Source: Clostridium sp. CAG:1000 (GTDB taxonomy: Bacteria > Bacillota_I > Bacilli_A > RF39 > UBA660). Taken from it: DNA of 11,722 nucleotides. Under the pieces are notes generated by a model, which had not been told where the DNA came from, did no database searches, and saw only the letters and a list, made by a program, of their open reading frames with translations. Position numbers and translations under genes: made by a program. How positions within the stretch are numbered: the stretch's first letter is position 1; every line of letters starts with the position of its first letter. Of the stretch, positions 6,322 to 11,722 are shown in pieces. The DNA lies in contig HG000345.1 of NCBI GenBank assembly GCA_000436975.1, positions 133,573 to 145,294 on the forward strand, read 5' to 3'.

Positions 6322-7578
6322 ATGAAAGAATTAAAAATATCATCTTTTCCACCAAATAAAGATTTTAAAATTTTTAAAAATATTGCATCAAATAGGCAAA
6401 AAATAATAAATAAAACTTCAGAAGTACAAACAAATACTAACTATCAAATGAATCTAATAGCAAACAATATATATCCTGACAGTATTACATTAATTATTAA
6501 AAATATAGTTAATGAAGTTGATAATACAAAAACATATTACCTAGCTAATGCATATGGAAATAAATTGCCTATATTTAAACCCGGTCAATATATAACATTA
6601 ATTTTTAATATTAACAATATGTTTTTATCAAGACCATATTTTTTATCTAGTTCACCAAATGATGCAATTAATAATGTTTATAGAATCTCTGTCAAAAATA
6701 ACCCAAACGGAATAGTATCAAACTACATGAATAATAATTTAAAAATAAATGATACTTTAAACTGCCTTCCTGCCGATGGAGAATTTAACTTATCCTCTAT
6801 AAGAGATAAAAAACAAATTATTGGTATCTGTACAAGTATAGGAATATGCCCAATGATTTCATTCGCAAGAGCTATATATGAAAAAAATATAGATAAATTA
6901 TTGACAATTTTTTACTTAGTTAAAGATCAAAATAATATACTTTATAAAAGAGAACTTGATGAACTTGCAAAAAACCAAGATATTAAAATTGTTTATGTAA
7001 ATAAAAGCAATAATGAAAAAATAGATATCTCATTAATCAAAAGTTATGTCACAAGTAAGTTCACTGTATTTGCCTGTGGGAATAAAGACTTTATAAGTGA
7101 AATTAAAAGCGAACTATCACAAGTAAATTTAGAAGAAAAAGACTTTAGATGTGAAATAGTTAATACAATTATTGAAGAACCACAAGATATTATAACTGAA
7201 GAAGTAAAACAGGAAGAAATCGAAGTAATAGATGAAACAAAAGAGCAAAATAATGTAGAAACAAAAATAGAAGAAACGCAAGAAAAAAAACCTCAAATAA
7301 ATGAATATAATATTAAAGTTTTCACACACGAAAATGAATTTAATATAAAATGTAAAGAAGATGAAACAATATTATCAGCTCTTGAAAAAAATAACATTAA
7401 AGCAAAAAGCAAATGTAGAAATGGTAAATGTGGTTACTGTAGAACTCTTCTTATTTGGGGAAACATTAAAGTCGATGAAGAACTTGATAATAGAAGAAAA
7501 ACAGATATTAAAAACAATTATATTCATCCTTGTATAACTTATCCTACAAGTGATATTACTATTAGAGTAGACATTTAA
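6322..7578 (+). CDS. flavin/NAD(P)/[2Fe-2S] reductase, phthalate dioxygenase reductase-like domain order
   Basis: This is an electron-transfer protein that takes hydride from NAD(P)H onto a flavin and passes single electrons to a [2Fe-2S] cluster. Residues 1-45 are an unassigned N-terminal stretch. The ferredoxin-reductase flavin domain follows (about 46-158), with KPGQY (86-90) and the flavin motif RPYFLS (104-109). The nucleotide domain (about 163-280) has GICTSIGICPMIS (168-180) and ACGN (251-254), degenerate relative to the common GGIGITP and CGP. An acidic, Glu-rich linker (about 283-325) leads to a plant-type ferredoxin domain (326-418) with C365-x4-C370-x2-C373-x30-C404. C-terminal placement of the cluster is the phthalate dioxygenase reductase arrangement. 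The gene starts one base after the flavoenzyme gene, with AGGAG upstream, so the flavoenzyme is the likely partner. No Rieske oxygenase is nearby. Confidence 0.88.
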   Translation: MKELKISSFPPNKDFKIFKNIASNRQKIINKTSEVQTNTNYQMNLIANNIYPDSITLIIKNIVNEVDNTKTYYLANAYGNKLPIFKPGQYITLIFNINNMFLSRPYFLSSSPNDAINNVYRISVKNNPNGIVSNYMNNNLKINDTLNCLPADGEFNLSSIRDKKQIIGICTSIGICPMISFARAIYEKNIDKLLTIFYLVKDQNNILYKRELDELAKNQDIKIVYVNKSNNEKIDISLIKSYVTSKFTVFACGNKDFISEIKSELSQVNLEEKDFRCEIVNTIIEEPQDIITEEVKQEEIEVIDETKEQNNVETKIEETQEKKPQINEYNIKVFTHENEFNIKCKEDETILSALEKNNIKAKSKCRNGKCGYCRTLLIWGNIKVDEELDNRRKTDIKNNYIHPCITYPTSDITIRVDI

Positions 7579-7606
7579 AAACGTTTATGTATTTATAAAC
7601 GTTTTT
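7577..7606. terminator. shared bidirectional terminator between convergent genes
   Basis: A perfect 12-bp inverted repeat (7577-7588 with 7595-7606; AAAAACGTTTAT and its complement) encloses a 6-base loop and gives a T-run on both strands. It contains the last bases of the plus-strand stop (7576-7578) and of the minus-strand stop (7605-7607), so one hairpin serves both genes. Confidence 0.85.
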
Positions 7607-8306
7607 ACTTTATACCAAAAAAACTCTTTTTAATCATTTCTATCTCAGGATAATTCATATTATTAATTCTATTTTCAAATTTCTTTCGATTATATTTCAA
7701 TTCTATTTTCTTAACATTTATTTCCTTTGCAGCGTCAATAACATAATAGTACGTTGTATCATTATGAACACATCCACTGCTACCAATACAATAGCTCTTT
7801 TTGTGGCCAACCTCATCATATCTTCCAGGATGAAAATGACCATAAAAAATATAATCAGCATCTATATTATTAATTATTTCATTATATTTATCTGTTTTAT
7901 ATATTCTTAAATGTTCATATGGATAAATGCCATCAGATAAGAAAAAGTGAAGAAATAACATTTTTTTATTATTAATAATAAATTCATAACTATTCTTATA
8001 ACTACTTAATATGTTAATATCTTGTTTATCAATCGTTTTAAGTAACCAATTGTTATGTTTAATTTCGCCATCACTCATATCAGGATCTATTTGACTGCCT
8101 TCTATGATGTAATGCTCATGGTTGCCCAAAATAAATATATCAGCATCACTAATTAACTTTTTTACGCACAAAGATGAATCAGGCCCAATACTTACCGCGT
8201 CCCCAAGATATATAATTTTATCTATGTTATTTTTTTTAATATGATTTAATATCGCACATAGTGCTTGATAATTACCATGTATGTCAGAAAAAACTGCAAT
8301 CCTCAT
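7605..8306 (-). CDS. calcineurin-like metallophosphoesterase
   Basis: This 233-aa cytoplasmic protein has the full dinuclear-metal phosphoesterase motif set: D8-x-H10 in SDIHGN, D36 in YLGDAVS, G61-N62-H63-E64, H120 in FLHFF, and H157-x-H159 in GHFHPG. The compact size and the DIHGN start resemble the YfcE and bacterial PP-like predicted phosphoesterases; no signal peptide is present. The substrate (phosphoprotein, nucleotide or phosphodiester) cannot be read from sequence. ATG at 8304-8306 follows GGTGAT (8310-8315). The gene lies downstream of the tRNA-Cys gene on the same strand but has its own likely extended -10 promoter, and it converges on the flavoenzyme operon with a shared terminator. 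Confidence 0.88.
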   Translation of the reverse strand: MRIAVFSDIHGNYQALCAILNHIKKNNIDKIIYLGDAVSIGPDSSLCVKKLISDADIFILGNHEHYIIEGSQIDPDMSDGEIKHNNWLLKTIDKQDINILSSYKNSYEFIINNKKMLFLHFFLSDGIYPYEHLRIYKTDKYNEIINNIDADYIFYGHFHPGRYDEVGHKKSYCIGSSGCVHNDTTYYYVIDAAKEINVKKIELKYNRKKFENRINNMNYPEIEMIKKSFFGIK

Positions 8307-8321
8307 ACCATCACCATATCA

Positions 8322-8330
8322 ATTTTATCA
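8322..8330 (-). promoter_or_regulatory. candidate extended -10 promoter of the phosphoesterase gene
   Basis: TGA-TAAAAT on the minus strand has its predicted start near 8315, which is the first base of GGTGAT (8310-8315). No clear -35 box is seen. Confidence 0.4.
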
Positions 8331-8381
8331 TAATTATTTAAAAATAAACATAAATATTATTTTAGAAGTGTAAATGCAAAT

Positions 8382-8403
8382 AAAAAAGACCATAAAAAGT
8401 CCC
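8382..8403 (-). terminator. probable terminator after tRNA-Cys
   Basis: On the minus strand an imperfect hairpin (GGGAC, loop TTTTTATG, GTC followed by six T, with G-U pairs outside the GAC/GTC core) begins about 12 bases after the encoded CCA. Weak A/T pairs can extend the stem. The T-run makes it a plausible but not strong terminator. Confidence 0.45.
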
Positions 8404-8414
8404 ATTATTTAAAT

Positions 8415-8488
8415 TGGAGGAGCCAGTCGGATTTGAACCGACGATGGAGGTGTTGCAGACCTTTGCCTTACCACTTGGCTATGGCTCC
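8415..8488 (-). tRNA. tRNA-Cys (GCA)
   Basis: The 74-base cloverleaf reads GGAGCCA/TGGCTCC for the acceptor stem, GCC/GGC for the D-stem, anticodon loop CTGCAAC with GCA at 34-36 (genomic 8454-8456), a 4-base variable loop and GTCGG-TTCGAAT-CCGAC for the T-arm. U73 is the discriminator base expected for tRNA-Cys, and CCA is encoded. The outermost anticodon-stem pair (27-43) is A-C, a mismatch; all other stems pair. A strong promoter lies just upstream. Confidence 0.97.
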
Positions 8489-8492
8489 ACAC

Positions 8493-8518
8493 ACATATAA
8501 TTTTAACAAATTATATGT
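8493..8518. repeat. perfect 11-bp inverted repeat between membrane protein gene and tRNA-Cys
   Basis: ACATATAATTT (8493-8503) and its exact complement (8508-8518) flank the 4-base loop TAAC. The repeat begins one base after the stop of the membrane protein gene and contains the tRNA promoter's -10 element. On the minus strand it is not followed by a T-run, so it is not a classical terminator. It could fold in read-through RNA as a processing or protective hairpin. Confidence 0.7.
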
Positions 8519-8528
8519 ATTATTTCAA
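8500..8528 (-). promoter_or_regulatory. promoter of tRNA-Cys
   Basis: TTGAAA (complement of 8523-8528) and TAAAAT (complement of 8500-8505) are 17 bases apart, with TGT making an extended -10. The predicted start is near 8493, about five bases before the tRNA 5' end. The -35 box is formed by the last two sense codons (Leu-Lys) of the upstream gene. Confidence 0.7.
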
Positions 8529-10118
8529 GACAATTGTGTATTTTACCCCACGAATTGTTAAAATTAATTCAATTTTATTAGCATTTTCTATTTCCTTTGG
8601 TACTTCAATATATGAATATTTATCATTATCATAATCTACTTGTATTATATTCGCAGATATATTCTTTGTGACTCCATATGCTCTATACTTTATCATAGAA
8701 TAATATTTATAAAAATCACTTACGTTTTTAATATACTTATTCATAAAAATGTTTTTATCCATGTTTAAATTAGATTCTATTCTTAATATAGTATTATTGC
8801 CATATGACATTGGCTTAACCACATATGTGCTTTTATAACAAGTCGCATCTAAACAATAATCGTACTTTTCTTTAAACATTTCTGATATTTGATAATTACT
8901 TATGTTGATAACAGTATTGTCAAGCACAGTGTCGTTAAACTTTATTTCAGTCGGAATTTGATACTTACCTTTATCAATAGATTTAGTAAGACTTTTAGGT
9001 TTTATTATAATATCTTTATATTCACTATCTAATGACCCAAAAGAAGAATTATCAAAGTTCTTAATTTTAAATATATATTCATCTTTTATGTCTTTATTAT
9101 CTATTTCAAATATTATTGTCTTTTCAGCAACCTCACCAGATCTAATTGTAAATGATGAAAATTGATCCCCCAAATCCAAAAAACTATCCGTTGAAGTTAG
9201 TTCTGGTGATATTGTATCATCATTAATTTCTAATTTAAAAGTATTTCTATTAATAGTTTGATCTGTAGAATATTTATTATCTATTTTAAGCTTGACTATA
9301 ACATATGACTTATTTTTATCTATAACAACGCCATTCATATTAGTATTAGTTATTACACTTTCAGTAACAGTGTACCATAATTGATGCGCTAAAAGTTCTT
9401 GTTTCTCATTATAATTAATATTGTATACTCTTAAATTTAAAAATATAATTAAAGAAGTTATTAATAAAGCTATAGATGCAATAACTATTACTATAAATTT
9501 ATTTTCAAGAACAAAGTATTTTAATAATCTAATTGCTTTTCTAAAAAATCTAGCAAATTTATAATTATTATTTCCTAAAGTGACCTCAACTTCTTCATAG
9601 TCACTCTTATCTATCTGCATCTCTTCTAAGTCTTTTTTAAAATCAAAATTTTTAATATTAAACCCTAAAGCTCTTGAAAAAATAATAAAAAGAAATATTA
9701 TTTGCGGTATTAGAACCATAAACATTATATCTCTAATTGCTCTTACAGTTTTAACATCAAAAGCATTATAATTAAGTTTTTGTAAAACATTGAATATAAA
9801 TACGAAGAATACAAACATTAATATATAATAAATACACAATAATAGGTACGTATTTCTTCTTTTATTCTTTATTGATAATATATAATATATTAATGTTCCA
9901 AATAAGATTGCTACCACTATAATAATGAAAGTTAAAACGCTTATATATGAAGATGCTAAATTTCCAGAACTTAAGTATACATGGTTTACAGCATAATCAT
10001 TGAAAAATGTATATATATCAAATGTTTTAATTGCTATATATAGAAGTAAAACAAAAAGAATTGCATGAATCAATCTAAATTTCTTTATCAAAAAAGCATA
10101 TGGCCTTTTAATGATCAA
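8520..10118 (-). CDS. membrane protein with five helices and external Ig-like (DUF4352-like) region
   Basis: I cannot assign a function. The preferred start is TTG at 10116-10118 (MIIKRPYAFLIKKF), giving 532 aa; a longer frame from TTG 10127 would place the start directly against AGGAG (10128-10132). Residue numbers below use the longer frame. Hydrophobic segments lie at about 19-37, 60-84, 93-115, 131-152 and 210-231. Between the fourth and fifth is a charged cytoplasmic loop with DLEEMQIDKSDYEEVEV. The roughly 300 residues after the fifth helix should be outside. In them, about 247-345 has the pattern of DUF4352/telokin-like domains: SYVIVKLKIDNK, an FKLEINDD strand and a late SGEVAEKTIIFEI. 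A CLDATC pair (C425, C430) could form a disulfide. The C-terminus (about 385-535) is beta-rich and unassigned. It has its own promoter and is followed by a hairpin and tRNA-Cys. A surface sensor or scaffold role is a guess. Confidence 0.75.
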   Translation of the reverse strand: MIIKRPYAFLIKKFRLIHAILFVLLLYIAIKTFDIYTFFNDYAVNHVYLSSGNLASSYISVLTFIIIVVAILFGTLIYYILSIKNKRRNTYLLLCIYYILMFVFFVFIFNVLQKLNYNAFDVKTVRAIRDIMFMVLIPQIIFLFIIFSRALGFNIKNFDFKKDLEEMQIDKSDYEEVEVTLGNNNYKFARFFRKAIRLLKYFVLENKFIVIVIASIALLITSLIIFLNLRVYNINYNEKQELLAHQLWYTVTESVITNTNMNGVVIDKNKSYVIVKLKIDNKYSTDQTINRNTFKLEINDDTISPELTSTDSFLDLGDQFSSFTIRSGEVAEKTIIFEIDNKDIKDEYIFKIKNFDNSSFGSLDSEYKDIIIKPKSLTKSIDKGKYQIPTEIKFNDTVLDNTVINISNYQISEMFKEKYDYCLDATCYKSTYVVKPMSYGNNTILRIESNLNMDKNIFMNKYIKNVSDFYKYYSMIKYRAYGVTKNISANIIQVDYDNDKYSYIEVPKEIENANKIELILTIRGVKYTIVLK

Positions 10119-10127
10119 ACTTACCAA

Positions 10128-10132
10128 CTCCT
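10128..10132 (-). promoter_or_regulatory. ribosome binding site AGGAG that fixes a TTG start
   Basis: AGGAG is immediately adjacent to the TTG at 10125-10127, which therefore cannot be the start. It is nine bases from the in-frame TTG at 10116-10118, which can. No ATG occurs in this frame for about 100 codons. Confidence 0.6.
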
Positions 10133-10141
10133 ATTATAGAA

Positions 10142-10150
10142 ATTATACCA
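10142..10150 (-). promoter_or_regulatory. extended -10 promoter of the five-helix membrane protein gene
   Basis: TGG-TATAAT is a consensus extended -10, with a predicted start near 10135, three bases before AGGAG. A TTGACT at the end of the preceding terminator tail is only eight bases upstream, too close to act as its -35. Confidence 0.5.
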
Positions 10151-10156
10151 CGAGTC

Positions 10157-10182
10157 AAAAAAAAAGACTAGTAGTTTAGTCT
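10157..10182 (-). terminator. intrinsic terminator of the LysM gene
   Basis: AGACTA and TAGTCT (10177-10182 with 10165-10170) enclose a 6-base loop and are followed on the minus strand by a nine-base T-run. Two bases of the LysM TAG stop (10181-10183) are in the first arm. This separates the LysM gene from the membrane protein gene downstream. Confidence 0.85.
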
Positions 10183-10504
10183 ATTTCTTATAGAATATCA
10201 TTTGACCGGGAAGTAAATATATAGTTTTATTCTGTGATACTATTTCACTTTCTTTTGTATCAAAAATGTTACTTACTGTATAAAGTGTATCTGCGTCCTT
10301 AGTTATGTAATAACTAACATCTTTTTTAGGAATTAATAATATTTGTTCTGAATATATATAGTCATCTATATTTAAACCATTTAATTCAGCAAGAAGTTTA
10401 GTATTTACATTAAATTCTTTTGATATTTTGTATAAAGAGTCTCCTTTTTTAATCTTATACAAAGTATAATATGGACTTTCTAATTCATTTTTTTCATTAA
10501 TCAT
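10181..10504 (-). CDS. signal-less double LysM domain protein
   Basis: This 107-aa protein is almost entirely two LysM modules, which bind N-acetylglucosamine-containing glycans such as peptidoglycan. The first (about 15-59) is canonical: LYKIKKGDSLYKISKEFNVN, then LAELNGL and ILLIPK. The second (about 65-107) is degenerate: YYITKDADTLYTVSNIFDTK, then LLPGQMIFYKK. The start is ATG at 10502-10504, five bases after AGGTGA (10510-10515). The in-frame GTG at 10511-10513 is part of that site and is rejected. With either start there is no signal peptide or anchor, so the protein may be cytoplasmic, released on lysis, or exported by an unknown route. It lies about 41 bases downstream of an unrecognised surface-protein gene with no clear terminator between, so some co-transcription is likely. 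Confidence 0.85.
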   Translation of the reverse strand: MINEKNELESPYYTLYKIKKGDSLYKISKEFNVNTKLLAELNGLNIDDYIYSEQILLIPKKDVSYYITKDADTLYTVSNIFDTKESEIVSQNKTIYLLPGQMIFYKK

Positions 10505-10509
10505 TAAAA

Positions 10510-10515
10510 TCACCT
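10510..10515 (-). promoter_or_regulatory. ribosome binding site AGGTGA that fixes the LysM start
   Basis: AGGTGA contains the in-frame GTG (10511-10513) and is five bases from the ATG at 10502-10504, so the ATG is the start. Confidence 0.65.
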
Positions 10516-10520
10516 AATGT

Positions 10521-10526
10521 ATTATA
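10521..10526 (-). promoter_or_regulatory. candidate -10 element of the LysM gene
   Basis: A consensus TATAAT on the minus strand has its predicted start near 10514, inside AGGTGA. No -35 box or TGN extension is seen, so this is weaker than the other promoters. Confidence 0.3.
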
Positions 10527-10545
10527 TGAAAATACATAAATATGG

Positions 10546-11652
10546 TTATTTAATATAAATAAAAGTTGAATTGTTAGAATTAAATTCTAATTCATAATTA
10601 TAAAAAACTTTTTTACTACCGGTTTCCGGTTTATATATAAATAAAGTATCTTTTTCTAAATAATATAATTCGTTTTTATATTGCTTTAAAATATTAATTT
10701 TATTTTCAAATATTTTAGTTTTAATTTTTAAATTATCTTTATATTCTTTATAAGTTCCATCTTCTAATACATACTTATAATTACTATTAATATTTATATC
10801 ATTATATTTTATTTTTTTTACAGAATACAATGTTTTGCTACAAGAAACAAACTCATTATTCTTATACATTGTATAACCTTTTTTATTACTTCCTACAATA
10901 TTAACTCTATCTTTTTTAGTATCTATTTCATATAAAATTGAATGTTTGTTATCATATATGTATATCATGTTCTTAACGCTTCCTACTACATATGAATCAT
11001 AATCAATATTATATTCTAATTTAATAGTTTTTTTAGTTAAATCTTTAATATTTAAAACAACTATCTCACTAAATTCATGTTCCATATCATAATTAGGCAT
11101 ATATATTTTGTTGTTCAATTGATATGAAAGTTCGTTATTATATCTATCCTTTTCAAACAGTTCAACTTTTTGATAAGATTTTCCATTCATAACTATGTAT
11201 CCCTTATAATTCCAAAGAGCAATAAAAGTATTATCATTTAAACTGTTGTAATAAACAAAATCTTTTTCAATTTCTTCATCCTTATAGTTATTTTTATATT
11301 TGTTTAGTAAATTTGAGTCAATCAAATTATAGTCCACTAATTCATTATTTTTATAACATAAAGGATATGTCTTATATCCTTTTATAGTTGGATATATGCA
11401 TAAGAAATCATCACCCTTTATTTCAGTAATTTGTGAAATTTTTACTTTAGATAATGTTCTTTTGTGATACATATCAAAATTAAACTTTCTTTTTTTATTG
11501 TCTTCAATCTCAAAATAATAACGATTATTTTTATAATTTGTACTGATACTATAATTATTTAATTTATATGAAATTTTATAACTTGCAAATAAATACTTTG
11601 ATAGTATCAGTATAACCAAGACATTTAATGATACAATTAATACTTTTTTCAT
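10546..11652 (-). CDS. unrecognised single-pass extracytoplasmic protein
   Basis: I do not recognise a family. The 368-aa product has a basic start and one hydrophobic segment (MKKVLIVSLNVLVILILSKYLFA, residues 1-23) with no lipobox cysteine, so it is an anchored or signal-peptide-bearing surface protein. The rest is rich in Tyr, Asn and Lys and looks like repeated short beta strands, for example KIYMPNYD (182-189), MIYIYDNKHSILYEIDTKK (229-247), ELYYLEKDTLFIYKPETGSK (328-347). Blades of the form YxYDxxxxxLYxID recur and resemble a degenerate beta-propeller, but I cannot prove this. ATG at 11650-11652 follows GGTGA (11657-11661). It has its own likely -10 and lies just upstream of the LysM gene, which hints at a wall-related role. 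Confidence 0.7.
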   Translation of the reverse strand: MKKVLIVSLNVLVILILSKYLFASYKISYKLNNYSISTNYKNNRYYFEIEDNKKRKFNFDMYHKRTLSKVKISQITEIKGDDFLCIYPTIKGYKTYPLCYKNNELVDYNLIDSNLLNKYKNNYKDEEIEKDFVYYNSLNDNTFIALWNYKGYIVMNGKSYQKVELFEKDRYNNELSYQLNNKIYMPNYDMEHEFSEIVVLNIKDLTKKTIKLEYNIDYDSYVVGSVKNMIYIYDNKHSILYEIDTKKDRVNIVGSNKKGYTMYKNNEFVSCSKTLYSVKKIKYNDININSNYKYVLEDGTYKEYKDNLKIKTKIFENKINILKQYKNELYYLEKDTLFIYKPETGSKKVFYNYELEFNSNNSTFIYIK

Positions 11653-11667
11653 ACTTTCACCAATTCA

Positions 11668-11673
11668 ATTATA
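11668..11673 (-). promoter_or_regulatory. candidate -10 element of the unrecognised surface protein gene
   Basis: A consensus TATAAT on the minus strand has its predicted start near 11661, the first base of GGTGA. There is no convincing -35 in the T-rich sequence upstream. Confidence 0.4.
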
Positions 11674-11686
11674 CTATATTCAAAAT

Positions 11687-11722
11687 AAAAAAACTAGTTT
11701 CTGAAGTGATATGATAAAAGTA
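11687..11722 (-). terminator. probable terminator of the next gene, cut by the window edge
   Basis: A seven-base T-run on the minus strand (complement of about 11688-11694) follows AAACTAG, the typical right end of a terminator arm in this genome. The left arm is not found in the remaining 28 bases and would have to lie beyond the window. One frame reads into a TAG here, which could be the end of the neighbouring gene. Confidence 0.25.

Noticed and set aside
7129..7329. Minus-strand Phe-rich 66-codon frame
   Set aside because: It is the complement of the Glu/Lys-rich linker of the reductase (GAA/AAA read as TTC/TTT), not a gene.
6322..7578. Reductase of a Rieske oxygenase or of xenobiotic demethylation
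   Set aside because: Domain order fits, but no Rieske/mononuclear-iron oxygenase is adjacent; the neighbour is a flavoenzyme.
10119..10127. TTG start for the five-helix membrane protein
   Set aside because: AGGAG is directly adjacent with no spacer; the TTG three codons later is nine bases away.
10505..10513. GTG start for the LysM protein
   Set aside because: This GTG is part of the AGGTGA ribosome binding site of the downstream ATG.

Overview
The window is visibly very A+T-rich. It encodes lipoteichoic-acid-type and peptidoglycan envelope enzymes, uses AGGTG/AGGAG ribosome binding sites and some GTG/TTG starts, and reads UGG as the only tryptophan codon. That fits a low-GC Gram-positive bacterium (Bacillota), plausibly an uncultured gut-type Bacilli or Clostridia lineage with a compact genome; the lineage is inference, the rest is read from the sequence. 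All complete genes stop at TAA except one TAG. There is no CRISPR array, IS element or phage gene. The longest stretch without a protein gene is about 210 nt (8307-8519), and it holds a tRNA.

Left part (1-3762, minus strand). An L,D-transpeptidase with two Ig-like modules is cut by the window start, so its catalytic cysteine lies outside. Upstream of it is a three-gene transcription unit: a 42-residue single-helix membrane protein, whose stop codon overlaps the start of a five-helix LTA-synthase-type phosphoglycerol transferase, followed after one base by an OGG1-type 8-oxoguanine DNA glycosylase. The unit has a clear promoter (3780-3808) and an intrinsic terminator (865-900).

Middle part (3864-7578, plus strand). 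A divergently transcribed cation diffusion facilitator ends in its own terminator. It is followed by a tight two-gene operon: a phytoene-desaturase/amine-oxidase-fold flavoenzyme and a flavin-NAD(P)-2Fe-2S reductase with the phthalate-dioxygenase-reductase domain order. The natural reading is an electron chain from NAD(P)H through flavin and 2Fe-2S to the FAD of the partner, acting on an unidentified, probably hydrophobic substrate. A perfect 12-bp hairpin at 7577-7606 serves as a shared terminator for this operon and the convergent gene.

Right part (7605-11722, minus strand). This holds a calcineurin-like phosphoesterase, a tRNA-Cys(GCA), a large membrane protein with an external Ig-like/DUF4352-like region, a signal-less double-LysM protein, and an unrecognised single-pass surface protein. 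The last four protein genes seem envelope-related or surface-exposed to differing degrees, but only the phosphoesterase and the LysM gene belong to recognised families.

Two genome-style traits stand out. In most promoters the predicted transcription start falls on or next to the Shine-Dalgarno sequence, giving almost no 5' leader. Stop codons are repeatedly built into the terminator hairpins. Three start sites were moved downstream of the longest possible frame because the Shine-Dalgarno sequence leaves no room for the earlier start.
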